Source: JAGVPT01 sp049578505 (GTDB lineage: Bacteria > Bacteroidota > Ignavibacteria > UBA10030 > UBA8401). From it: a stretch of DNA of 64,000 nt. The translations under genes were made by a program, and so were the position numbers. Position 1 is the stretch's first letter; the number at the start of each line of letters is the position of its first letter. The stretch is from assembly GCA_049578505.1 (NCBI GenBank), contig JBAUMC010000043.1, positions 1-64,000 of the forward strand, in the 5' to 3' direction. The notes under the pieces were generated by a model that saw nothing but the letters and a program-made list of their open reading frames with translations, did not search any database and was not told where the DNA came from. Shown here piece by piece: positions 9,727 through 17,919 of the stretch.

Positions 9727-9892
9727 GCCATCTCAAAAATAGATTTTACGAAAAATAACTGTATCTGTCATGCTGTCCCCAAAGGGATCCCTTCGGGAAG
9801 CATAGCGAAGCATCCATGATATTCAAATTGTTTGGATTCTTCACTTCGCTTCGTTCCGTTCAGAATGACGATCTAAGGGTTTTTGAGATGGC
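9727..9892. repeat. Small element with perfect 13-bp terminal inverted repeats (MITE-like)
   Basis: The ends are GCCATCTCAAAAA at 9727-9739 and its exact reverse complement TTTTTGAGATGGC at 9880-9892. The 166-bp unit carries no ORF. Inside are TGTCATGCTG at about 9766-9775 and CAGAATGACG at about 9861-9870, the style of GTCAT...ATGAC-bounded intergenic repeats of this bacterial group. It sits between msrP and msrQ and ends 27 bases before the msrQ start. No second copy was found in this window, so mobility is inference. Confidence 0.65.
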
Positions 9893-9919
9893 GTCTAGTA
9901 ATTTTGGCAATGTCCTTCG

Positions 9920-10555
9920 ATGAAAAGAAGAAGTGCGGTATCGCTGGTTAAACCTCTTGTCTTCATTTCATGTTTACTGCCAATAATTGTTCTTTCCTGG
10001 AACGGCCTGCATGATAAGCTGAGCGCCAACCCCATCTCCGACATTACAAACGAAACGGGCCTCTGGACATTGAGGTTCATTGTTATCACACTCGCGTTAA
10101 CTCCGCTCAGAAAAGTCATGGGCTGGCATTGGCTGATCAAATTCAGGCGGATGATCGGGCTGTTTGCCTTTTTCTATGGCTTTCTCCATTTCACAACGTA
10201 CATTTGGCTCGATCAATTTTTCGATTGGCAATCGATGGCAGCCGATATTTCTAAACGTCCATTCATTACCGTCGGATTCGCCAGCTTCGTTTTGATGGTG
10301 CCGCTTGCCGTGACGTCGACTCAAAAGATGATCCGTCGACTCGGGGGAAAGAGGTGGGATATTCTTCACCGGTTGATTTATTTTACCGGTGTCGGAGCGG
10401 TGATCCATTACATGTGGTTGGTGAAAGTTGTGATATACCGACAAATAATATACGCCGCAATTGTTGCTGCCTTGCTCCTCTTTCGATTACTATGGAAATA
10501 TCGTCCCTCTATCCTTAAAGCCCGCCGGCCTGCCGAAGAACCGAGTGCTGCTTAA
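9920..10555 (+). CDS. msrQ: Heme-binding membrane subunit MsrQ
   Basis: Inner-membrane b-type heme protein of the ferric-reductase-like fold that passes electrons from the quinone pool or flavin reductase to MsrP. Five to six hydrophobic segments are visible. Conserved landmarks are NPI-x-ETG near residue 37, TPLRKVMGW, RRMIGLFAFFYGFLHFTTY (heme-ligand His region), AVTSTQKMIRRLGGKRWDILH and GAVIHYMW. The length of 211 residues is normal. It lies downstream of msrP but is separated by an inverted-repeat element, which could alter co-expression. Confidence 0.94.
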   Translation: MKRRSAVSLVKPLVFISCLLPIIVLSWNGLHDKLSANPISDITNETGLWTLRFIVITLALTPLRKVMGWHWLIKFRRMIGLFAFFYGFLHFTTYIWLDQFFDWQSMAADISKRPFITVGFASFVLMVPLAVTSTQKMIRRLGGKRWDILHRLIYFTGVGAVIHYMWLVKVVIYRQIIYAAIVAALLLFRLLWKYRPSILKARRPAEEPSAA

Positions 10556-10671
10556 TTAGCTTACAATTTGCTTAGCTTCGCTGATGAAGTTTCGCCGCAC
10601 ATGCTATTGGCGCTTACTGAAAAATTCTTTATATTTATCCAAAAGTTTCTTTTTCATTGCCAGATAAATTA

Positions 10672-11775
10672 ATGACCCGTTCCCGCGTCGCAGTCATCAA
10701 AACTCATCCAACATCAGTTCTTTCCGACTACGAAAAGCTTGTGAAACTTGCCGGAATTGACCATGCGCTTTCGAAATCATCCCAGACAATTTTGAAGGAC
10801 AACATCAGCTGGCATTTTCCTTACCTCAGCGCAAATACCACTCCGTGGCAGTTGGAAGGAACCGTGAAAGCGCTCCGCAACAATGGATTTTCGGATCTGG
10901 TTTCTGTACACAATAATACCGTAGTGACGGACCCGTATCGCGGTGAAAAAATGAACAAGCTCGACCCCATCTATAAAAAATACGGAATCGAGGAGCGGTA
11001 CAATTTCAATACTGATGAGATTAAGTGGGTTCGGTATGAGCCTAAAGCGCGGATGCATGCCTTAGACAAAGTCTATCCTCACGGCATTCACCTTCCCGAA
11101 TATTTTTTTGGAAAAAATATTGTCCATCTTCCAACGGTCAAGACCCACATTTACACCACGACGACGGGAGCGATGAAGAATGCTTTTGGCGGACTCCTCA
11201 ATACCCGGCGGCATTATACTCACTCATGGATTCATGAAACACTTGTCGACCTCTTAGCAATCCAAAAAGAGATTCACAGCGGAATATTTGCCGTTATGGA
11301 CGGTACGCTTTGCGGCAACGGCCCGGGACCGCGAACGATGATTCCTGTGGAAAAAGACTATATCCTTGCCGGCGCGGACCAAGTTGCAATCGATGCCGTA
11401 GCTGCAAAGTTGATGGGGTTCGACCCCCTCAGCATTAAGTACCTTCGACTGGCACACGAAGACAAACTCGGCTGCGCAGACCCGCGTGATATCGAGATTC
11501 TCGGCGAAGATATTTCAAATGTCAATTTTGGCTTCACCGTCGGAGACAATATAGCGAGCTTGGCCGGCGACTTTTTCTGGTTTGGCCCCCTAAAATCGAT
11601 TCAAAAGTTCTTCTTCCATACGCCGATTGTGTATGGTTTCGTTTTTGGGTCGTATCTTTACCACGATTATCTCTGGTGGCCCACGAAGGGGAAAAGGATG
11701 ATGCGAAAAGTGCGCTCTGAGTCAAAATGGGCCAGATTCTTTGACGAATACGGGAGGGATGACATAAAAGGATGA
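10672..11775 (+). CDS. DUF362 domain-containing protein
   Basis: Belongs to the DUF362 family, whose biochemical role is not settled. Visible family traits are KDNISWHFPYLSANTTPWQ, IVHLPTVKTHIYTTTTGAMKNAFGG, VMDGTLCGNGPGPR and ILAGADQVAIDAVAAKLMGFDP. Many members carry C-terminal ferredoxin clusters; this one has no CxxCxxC motif and instead ends in an aromatic, basic tail (VYGFVFGSYLYHDYLWW). I prefer ATG 10672; an in-frame TTG at 10657 would add five residues, and neither has a clear RBS. The stop overlaps the next ATG by 4 bases, so it is probably co-translated with the DMT transporter. Function not assigned. Confidence 0.75.
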   Translation: MTRSRVAVIKTHPTSVLSDYEKLVKLAGIDHALSKSSQTILKDNISWHFPYLSANTTPWQLEGTVKALRNNGFSDLVSVHNNTVVTDPYRGEKMNKLDPIYKKYGIEERYNFNTDEIKWVRYEPKARMHALDKVYPHGIHLPEYFFGKNIVHLPTVKTHIYTTTTGAMKNAFGGLLNTRRHYTHSWIHETLVDLLAIQKEIHSGIFAVMDGTLCGNGPGPRTMIPVEKDYILAGADQVAIDAVAAKLMGFDPLSIKYLRLAHEDKLGCADPRDIEILGEDISNVNFGFTVGDNIASLAGDFFWFGPLKSIQKFFFHTPIVYGFVFGSYLYHDYLWWPTKGKRMMRKVRSESKWARFFDEYGRDDIKG

Positions 11776-12665
11776 CTTCTCGAAAAAAAGCGGAGCTCGT
11801 CCTCCTTTCGACGACCGTTATTTGGGGTGGAACGTTCGTCGTGATGAAATTAGGTTTCTCGGATATTTCTCCTTTTTTATTCGTTGCTATCCGGTTTACT
11901 CTTGGGTCGATCATCTTCGGTTTGATTTTTTTTCCGCACCTGCGATCTATCCGTCGCTCAACAATTCGGAGGGGCACTATTCTCGGCGTGTTGCTGGGCA
12001 TCGGGCTTATTCTCCAGACATACGGTCTTGAGATAACGACCGCATCTAAGTCGGCGTTCATTACCGGCATGATGGTAGTGTTTACTCCGATCGCTCAAAT
12101 GTTTGTCGGGCGGCGCGTTCCAAAACCGGAAAATGTAATCGGCGTTGCCGTAGTAACCACGGGTCTGTACTTTCTTACGTCTCCAAGCGGTTCGGGTTTT
12201 AATCTTGGGGATGCATTAACGCTTATCGGCGCTTTTTTGTTCGGCTTTTACATTGTGTACCTCGACATCTATTCAAAAGAAGAAGAACTTTTTCCTCTTG
12301 CGTTCCTTCAAATTGTCATCACGGCCATTCTCGGGTGGCTTCTTGTCCCGTTTGAAACATCGCAAATTCATTTCACCTGGAATCTTCTCCGCCTTTTCTT
12401 CTATACGGCCTTTTTAGCCACAGTCATAACGACGTATACGCAAACTCGTTTTCAAAAGGATACGACTCCAACCAGGGCTGGAATCCTTTTCACCCTAGAA
12501 CCCGTTATCTCAGCCATCCTGGCATATTTTGTTTTAGGCGAGATTTTGGGTATGTTGGGTATTGTCGGCGCTCTCCTCATTGTCATCGGGATTCTTATTT
12601 CAGAATTATCGGATAAATTTTTTAAGAAACTTCACTGGAACATACCGTTGGCAGAAGAAGAATGA
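11772..12665 (+). CDS. DMT-superfamily (EamA) transporter
   Basis: Inner-membrane transporter with two EamA repeats of about five helices each over 297 residues. Typical motifs are TVIWGGTFVVMKLG at the start of helix 1, TGMMVVFTPIAQMFVG in repeat 1, and TTPTRAGILFTLEPVISAILAYFVLGEILG in repeat 2. Members export amino acids, metabolites or drugs; the substrate cannot be read from sequence. The start overlaps the DUF362 gene by 4 bases. Confidence 0.88.
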   Translation: MTSRKKAELVLLSTTVIWGGTFVVMKLGFSDISPFLFVAIRFTLGSIIFGLIFFPHLRSIRRSTIRRGTILGVLLGIGLILQTYGLEITTASKSAFITGMMVVFTPIAQMFVGRRVPKPENVIGVAVVTTGLYFLTSPSGSGFNLGDALTLIGAFLFGFYIVYLDIYSKEEELFPLAFLQIVITAILGWLLVPFETSQIHFTWNLLRLFFYTAFLATVITTYTQTRFQKDTTPTRAGILFTLEPVISAILAYFVLGEILGMLGIVGALLIVIGILISELSDKFFKKLHWNIPLAEEE

Positions 12666-12696
12666 TTCCTGTTTACAATGGGCGAATCGTTTGACT

Positions 12697-12969
12697 ATGG
12701 ATGTTCACGCGACAATTACCGTGCAGGGGCTTGTGCAGGGTGTCGGGTATCGCTGGTTTGTCAACCGGCATTCTGTGACGCTAGGCTTGAGGGGATTTGT
12801 AAAAAATAATTATGACGGGACAGTGCTAGTTGAAGTCGAAGGGGATCGCTCCCTTGTCGAAGAGCTCATCAATCAACTGAAAATCGGTCCACGGTCGGCT
12901 CATGTGAAAGATGTTTATGTCGAATGGAGTGAACCTAAACATCTCCTTAATGGATTCTTAATAAAATGA
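12697..12969 (+). CDS. acyP: Acylphosphatase
   Basis: Small cytosolic enzyme (90 residues) that hydrolyses acyl phosphates. The phosphate-binding loop VQGVGYRWFV with its catalytic Arg and the GFVKNNYDGTVLVEVEG segment with catalytic Asn define the family. The start is ATG 12697, giving an N-terminus MDVHATITVQGLVQG of standard form; the frame is open further upstream, but that part overlaps the preceding gene. It lies 31 bases after the transporter gene. Confidence 0.93.
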   Translation: MDVHATITVQGLVQGVGYRWFVNRHSVTLGLRGFVKNNYDGTVLVEVEGDRSLVEELINQLKIGPRSAHVKDVYVEWSEPKHLLNGFLIK

Positions 12970-13020
12970 CGTGGGTACGATAATTCTTTAGGATCGTAAC
13001 GCGCCACCGGATCAATTGCA

Positions 13021-13509
13021 ATGAATAGAATTGGATTTGGGTTTGATGTTCACAAGCTCGTTAAAGGGAGAAGACTTATTCTGGGTGGAGTTGATATCCC
13101 TTTTGAAAAAGGACTATTGGGACATTCGGATGCCGATGTTCTTCTGCATGCCATTGCGGATGCACTTCTTGGGGCGGCTGCGCTAGGCGATATCGGAAAG
13201 CATTTTCCCGACACTGATCAGGCCTACAAGAACATTTCCAGCCTGACGTTGCTCGAACACGTTTGCAAACTCATGATCGAACACGAGTATGAGATCATCA
13301 ACATCGATTCGACAATTGTTTTACAGAAACCGAAAATTGCCCCGTACGTTGATGAAATGAGAAATAACATTGCACTCGCTATTCGGCTCGACCTTTCCAG
13401 AGTATCGGTGAAAGCGACGACAAATGAGGGGTTGGGATTCATCGGTGCAGGAGACGGCGCCGTTGCGTATGCGGTGGCACTGGTGAATTCAAAACAACAA
13501 AAAGATTAA
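13021..13509 (+). CDS. ispF: 2-C-methyl-D-erythritol 2,4-cyclodiphosphate synthase IspF
   Basis: Zn-dependent enzyme of the non-mevalonate isoprenoid pathway; converts CDP-ME 2-phosphate to MEcPP. Metal-binding FGFDVHKL (Asp, His) near residue 8, GHSDADVLLHAIADALLGAAALGDIG-type core with the third His ligand, FPDTD, and the C-terminal ATTNEGLGFIGAGDG segment are all present. The length of 162 residues is standard. No other MEP-pathway gene is near. Confidence 0.97.
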   Translation: MNRIGFGFDVHKLVKGRRLILGGVDIPFEKGLLGHSDADVLLHAIADALLGAAALGDIGKHFPDTDQAYKNISSLTLLEHVCKLMIEHEYEIINIDSTIVLQKPKIAPYVDEMRNNIALAIRLDLSRVSVKATTNEGLGFIGAGDGAVAYAVALVNSKQQKD

Positions 13510-13512
13510 GCT

Positions 13513-14121
13513 TTGGAATCATTTATTCATACGCTTGAGAACCTAAGCCCGACGTTAATTTATTGTTGCCTCTTTGCGATCGCATATATTGAAAACGTTT
13601 TTCCGCCGTCGCCGAGTGACGTCATTGTTGTTTTTGGCGGTTATCTTGTAGGCTTGGGTACGATTAATTTTCCTGCGGCTCTCGTCTTGACAACGATCGG
13701 AAGCATCACCGGTTTTATGACGATGTATAAAGTTGGTGATTGGTTCGGGGAATCGATAATTGAGAAGAGAAGGTTAACATTTCTTCCTCTGGAAAGCATT
13801 CATAAAGTGGAAGAATGGTTCAGGAAATACGGGTATTGGATAATTGTTGCAAACAGATTCTTATCGGGTACGCGTGCAGTTGTCTCTTTTTTTGCCGGGT
13901 TATCAAAACTGCGTTTGGTTCGGACAACAATCTTGTGCGGCCTTAGTGCATTGATCTGGAATTGGCTGATGTTGTTTGCCGGCTCTTTGCTCGGCAAGAA
14001 TTGGAATTCGATCGCATTATACTTATCGACATACAGCCAGATTATTACCGGTGTGATCATCTCTGGATTTGCTATTTGGGGAATTCGGCGTCTTTATACG
14101 CGTAACAAACTCAATGGTTGA
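13513..14121 (+). CDS. DedA/SNARE-associated family membrane protein
   Basis: Membrane protein of 202 residues in the DedA family, several members of which act as flippases for undecaprenyl phosphate or phosphatidylethanolamine. Landmarks are AYIENVFPPSPSDVIVVFGGYL (entrant-loop region), the conserved KYGYWIIVANRFLSGTRAVVSFFAG and several hydrophobic helices. The start is TTG at 13513, three bases after the ispF stop. The next gene overlaps its end by 8 bases and encodes a PAP2 phosphatase, so the pair may serve lipid-carrier recycling (inference). Confidence 0.87.
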   Translation: MESFIHTLENLSPTLIYCCLFAIAYIENVFPPSPSDVIVVFGGYLVGLGTINFPAALVLTTIGSITGFMTMYKVGDWFGESIIEKRRLTFLPLESIHKVEEWFRKYGYWIIVANRFLSGTRAVVSFFAGLSKLRLVRTTILCGLSALIWNWLMLFAGSLLGKNWNSIALYLSTYSQIITGVIISGFAIWGIRRLYTRNKLNG

Positions 14122-14692
14122 ATTTCTTTACTCAATCGATAAGGCCGTATTCTTTTTCCTCAATCATACCATCAGCAATCCTGTTCTGGATTGGCTAATG
14201 CCCTTCCTGACCGACCTGAACAAACATAAACCCGCAATAGCGGTAGCGGTTATGCTTTGGCTTTGGCTGATGATTCGGGGAGGGTCGAGGGGCAGAACGG
14301 CTGGTATTCTTTTGGTCATTTCCATTGTTGTCAGCGATCAATTTAGCAGCTCAGTGTTAAAACATTTCGTCGGCAGGCTTCGTCCGTGTCACGTGTTACA
14401 GGGTGTCCGCCTCCTGGTCGATTGCGGGAGCGGGTTCTCCTTCCCGTCATCCCATGCCGTTAATAATTTTGCCGGAGCAACGATTCTCACACATTACTAC
14501 CGCAAGTACGCTTGGGGATGGATTTCGCTGGCATCGCTTATTGCCCTTTCGCGACCATATATCGGCGTTCATTACCCGTCTGACATTGTTGGAGGGGCTT
14601 TGATCGGATGGGCCTGTGCATTTGCGGTGATTGAATCGTGGGAATTTGTCGAACGATCGGTTGTTCGCAAATACTTTAGACGGCCTCAATAA
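14114..14692 (+). CDS. PAP2-family membrane phosphatase
   Basis: Membrane phosphatase of the PAP2/BacA-independent undecaprenyl-pyrophosphatase type (192 residues). All three catalytic motifs are there: KHFVGRLRP, FPSSHA, and SRPYIGVHYPSD. The hydrophobic segments between them fit a six-helix protein. The chosen ATG at 14114 gives MVEFLYSIDKAVFFFLNH, a typical family start; the frame is open further back to a TTG at 14069 inside the DedA gene. Substrate (undecaprenyl pyrophosphate, phosphatidic acid or PGP) is not determined. Confidence 0.88.
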   Translation: MVEFLYSIDKAVFFFLNHTISNPVLDWLMPFLTDLNKHKPAIAVAVMLWLWLMIRGGSRGRTAGILLVISIVVSDQFSSSVLKHFVGRLRPCHVLQGVRLLVDCGSGFSFPSSHAVNNFAGATILTHYYRKYAWGWISLASLIALSRPYIGVHYPSDIVGGALIGWACAFAVIESWEFVERSVVRKYFRRPQ

Positions 14693-14758
14693 AATCAGTT
14701 TGCAAAATTCGATTCTTCTTTCTACATTTATCCAGTACTATTTCGATTCAAATTCTTT

Positions 14759-16432
14759 GTGGATAATTTCATTGAAACAAACCATGCAACACGAACCAAT
14801 ATTGTTCTTGCTCTTTCTACAGGCGTCTTATTCGGCTGTTCCTTCCCACCAATCCCTCTCGGGTCGCTGGCCTGCATCTCGCTGGTACCGCTTCTCCTAT
14901 TAATCGAGCGGCTTCACTCTTTTCGCAAACAATTCCTCTACTCATATCTTTCTTTTTTTGTTGCTTCATGCATTGCTCTTTATTGGATCGGAGGATTTAC
15001 TCATGCGAAAGACCCTTTTCTGATGATGGCGGGGAGTTTTGTGTTGCTGTGGGAACCGTTTTTTTTTAGCGTGATAGTTCTTTGTTACCTTGTTGTTAGA
15101 AAGAATTTCGGGCTGAATGCCGGCCTTGCAGCCCTCCCTTTTATTTGGGTCACATTTGAATGGCTGTATGCACTCGGCGAATTTGCGTTCCCCTGGCTCA
15201 CGCTGGGCAATACGCAAACTTACCAGCTCGAGAAAATTCAATTTGCTGAACTTACCGGCATTTATGGGATATCGTTGTGGCTGGTAGTGATGAATGTGTT
15301 GTTTTTCTTTTTGTTGATGGCTGTGTTGCGGAACAACGACAAGAAACCGGTGAAGGCGAAGCTGTACCTTGCGGTCATAATTGTCATCGTCTATTTATTG
15401 CCGAATTTGTACAGCCTGACAATAGACGAAAAGCAGTTCTCCGGCGGCGGTCTCCCATCTCTAAAAGTTGGAATCGTGCAACCAAATGTCGACCCGTGGG
15501 ATAAATGGGAAAATTCGAAAACACTTGCAGGCAGAGAGCAACAAGTCGAGAAATTTTTGAATGTAACACGGGAACAAAAAGCCTCGGGAGCTCAAATGAG
15601 TGTGTGGCCCGAAACAGCAATTTTGTTCGACCTGCCCACGGTCAAGGAGGAGTGTGAGAGAGTTAAGAAAGCGCTCGATTCGCTCGACATATCGCTCACG
15701 AGCGGATATATCGATTACGAGTATTATGAGGCCGGCAAAGCGCCATTGACAAGCAGCGTTATTCGAGGGTCCAATATGCATTATGACTCTTACAATGCCA
15801 TTTTGTATCTTGAGCCTCGATACGAGCAAATTCAAACGTACGCAAAGATGAGGCTCGTTCCTTTTGCTGAACGCATTCCGTACGCCGAGTCTATTCCTTT
15901 CCTTATTGAGCCGCTTCGGTGGGGGGTTGGAATAAGCAATTGGGGAATTGGAAAAGACAGTACGGTGTTTGAAGATACGAATCATCACTCAAAATTTCTT
16001 GCGATGGTCTGTTATGAATCCATTTTCCCGGAATTTGTCAGTTCGTTTGTAAAGAGGGGAGCGGAATTCATGGTCTTTATAACGAACGACAGCTGGTGGG
16101 GAAATACGTCGGGAGCGAGACAGCATTGCCAATATGCCGTACTGCGCGCGGTGGAAAACAGGCGATGGATTGTCCGTTGTGCAAACGGAGGCATCTCGTG
16201 TTTCATCGATCCGCTAGGAAGGATCTACGATAAGACTCAAATGTACACGGAGGCATCAATCGTAAGATCGATTGAACCGAGAAATGAGCAGACCTTTTAT
16301 ACAAAGCACGGCGACTGGCTTGCCCGCATCGCAGGAATTATCTCAGGATTTTTTGTAGCTGGAAGCTTCATACATTTTCTTTTTTTTCGGTCAACAATGA
16401 AACGGAATGGACATCACAATGACCTACATTGA
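14759..16432 (+). CDS. lnt: Apolipoprotein N-acyltransferase
   Basis: Inner-membrane enzyme that adds the third acyl chain to lipoproteins, the last maturation step in Gram-negative bacteria. About seven N-terminal hydrophobic helices are followed by a nitrilase-like domain with the Glu-Lys-Cys triad: E285 in VWPETAI, K363 in KMRLVPFAE, C418 in MVCYESIFPEF. ITNDSWWGNTSGARQH is also conserved. The start is GTG at 14759. At 557 residues it is slightly longer than E. coli Lnt. The 3' end overlaps the threonine aldolase gene. Confidence 0.94.
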   Translation: MDNFIETNHATRTNIVLALSTGVLFGCSFPPIPLGSLACISLVPLLLLIERLHSFRKQFLYSYLSFFVASCIALYWIGGFTHAKDPFLMMAGSFVLLWEPFFFSVIVLCYLVVRKNFGLNAGLAALPFIWVTFEWLYALGEFAFPWLTLGNTQTYQLEKIQFAELTGIYGISLWLVVMNVLFFFLLMAVLRNNDKKPVKAKLYLAVIIVIVYLLPNLYSLTIDEKQFSGGGLPSLKVGIVQPNVDPWDKWENSKTLAGREQQVEKFLNVTREQKASGAQMSVWPETAILFDLPTVKEECERVKKALDSLDISLTSGYIDYEYYEAGKAPLTSSVIRGSNMHYDSYNAILYLEPRYEQIQTYAKMRLVPFAERIPYAESIPFLIEPLRWGVGISNWGIGKDSTVFEDTNHHSKFLAMVCYESIFPEFVSSFVKRGAEFMVFITNDSWWGNTSGARQHCQYAVLRAVENRRWIVRCANGGISCFIDPLGRIYDKTQMYTEASIVRSIEPRNEQTFYTKHGDWLARIAGIISGFFVAGSFIHFLFFRSTMKRNGHHNDLH

Positions 16433-17444
16433 CTTGCGAAGTGATACGGTGACAAAACCTTCAGCGGCAATGCGCCAGGCAATGGCGAACGCCGAGGTTG
16501 GCGATGATGTGTTCGGTGAAGATCCGACCGTCGTTGCACTTCAGGAAAAAGTTGCTGCGCTACTTGGAAAAGAAAAGGCGCTTTATGTACCAAGCGGCGT
16601 GATGAGCAACCAGCTCTCTATCAAAGCGCAGACCGACCCGGGCGATGAAATCATTTGTGAACAGGACGCACATATTTTCAACTATGAAACGGCTGCGCCG
16701 TCTCTCATCTCCTCAGTCCAGGTTAAAACTATTCCGGGAGTTCGAGGTGTTATCCATGCAGAACAGTTGGAAGCCGCCATCAGACCCAAAGTTTACTACA
16801 TGCCTCGCTCCAGGATGATTTGCCTGGAGAATACGCATAACCGCGCCGGAGGAACAGTCTATCCTCTCGATGAAATAAAGAAAATTGCTTTGTTTGCCCG
16901 CGCTCATGAAATGACAATGCATCTCGACGGTGCACGGTTATGGAATGCCTGGGTTGCAACGGGAATTCATCCGAAAGAGTATGCTCAATATTTTGATTCC
17001 GTTTCCGTCTGTTTTTCAAAGGGACTTGGTGCGCCTATCGGATCGGCCATCGTTGGGTCGGGGACAATGATCGAACGAGCACACCGATGGAGAAAAGTGT
17101 ACGGCGGGGGAATGCGCCAAGCTGGTATCATTGCTGCCGGAGCTGTGTATGCACTTGATCACAATATTGAACGGCTGAAAGAGGATCATGAAAAAGCAAA
17201 ATATTTTGCAGAAAAGGTTTCTCTTCTCTCAAAACTCTCGGTCGACATGGAGACCGTGCAAACTAATATTGTCATTATTAACACTGAAAAAACCGGAAAA
17301 CAGCCTGATGAGATCATCGCACTTCTCAAGGCGAAGGGACTTCTCGTAACCCTCGGATCATACAACAGTATCCGTGCCGTTATGCATCTCGATGTGTCGA
17401 TGGAACAAGTGCGACTAGCGGTTCAAATCTTCACTGCCAGCTGA
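16407..17444 (+). CDS. ltaE: Low-specificity L-threonine aldolase
   Basis: PLP-dependent enzyme that cleaves threonine/allo-threonine to glycine and acetaldehyde. Family features are IDLRSDTVTKPSAAMRQAM, GDDVFGEDPTV, ALYVPSGVMSNQL, HLDGARLWNA and the PLP lysine K205 in CFSKGLGAPIGS. The length is 345 residues. The ATG at 16407 lies inside lnt; a second in-frame ATG at 16419 gives MTYIDLRSD and may be the true start. A beta-methylaspartate-type or other aldolase specificity cannot be excluded. Confidence 0.92.
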   Translation: MDITMTYIDLRSDTVTKPSAAMRQAMANAEVGDDVFGEDPTVVALQEKVAALLGKEKALYVPSGVMSNQLSIKAQTDPGDEIICEQDAHIFNYETAAPSLISSVQVKTIPGVRGVIHAEQLEAAIRPKVYYMPRSRMICLENTHNRAGGTVYPLDEIKKIALFARAHEMTMHLDGARLWNAWVATGIHPKEYAQYFDSVSVCFSKGLGAPIGSAIVGSGTMIERAHRWRKVYGGGMRQAGIIAAGAVYALDHNIERLKEDHEKAKYFAEKVSLLSKLSVDMETVQTNIVIINTEKTGKQPDEIIALLKAKGLLVTLGSYNSIRAVMHLDVSMEQVRLAVQIFTAS

Positions 17445-17451
17445 GATAAGC

Positions 17452-17913
17452 ATGGATAAAAAATTATTTCACCATCATACTCAGGTCCGCGTTCGAAATT
17501 ATGAGATCGATTGGCAGGGAATTGTCCACAATGCAGTCTACCTCCATTATTTTGAGATAGGGAGGATAGAATATTTAAATACGATCGGAGCAAAAGTAGA
17601 TATCAACACAATCAATCACGAGGCAAAAGTTGTGCTTGCAAGAAATGAGATTGATTACCGTAATCCGGCACGGTACGGCGATACGATCAACGTATATTCC
17701 AGAGTTTCCACCATCAAGAATTCCAGCTTTATTTTTGAAGGGATTCTCGAACGGGAATCAACCGGCGACATAATTGCAGAAAATGTAGCCGTTCATGTTT
17801 GGATTAATCACAAAACAAATGCCACCATGCCCGTTCCTGATGAATTTCGAAAACTCGTTCAGCGCTACGAAGGTACAACCGCCTCCATTTATTGGCCGCA
17901 AATAATTGTTTAA
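17452..17913 (+). CDS. Acyl-CoA thioesterase, 4HBT hotdog family
   Basis: Single hotdog-fold protein of 153 residues. RNYEIDWQGIVHNAVYLHYFE is the 4-hydroxybenzoyl-CoA thioesterase/YbgC active-site region with the catalytic Asp followed by the helix-start His-Asn. It likely hydrolyses a short-chain or aromatic acyl-CoA; substrate unknown. It sits 8 bases after ltaE and 7 bases before trpE, so it is probably in the same transcript. Confidence 0.88.
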   Translation: MDKKLFHHHTQVRVRNYEIDWQGIVHNAVYLHYFEIGRIEYLNTIGAKVDINTINHEAKVVLARNEIDYRNPARYGDTINVYSRVSTIKNSSFIFEGILERESTGDIIAENVAVHVWINHKTNATMPVPDEFRKLVQRYEGTTASIYWPQIIV

Positions 17914-17919
17914 TGATGC

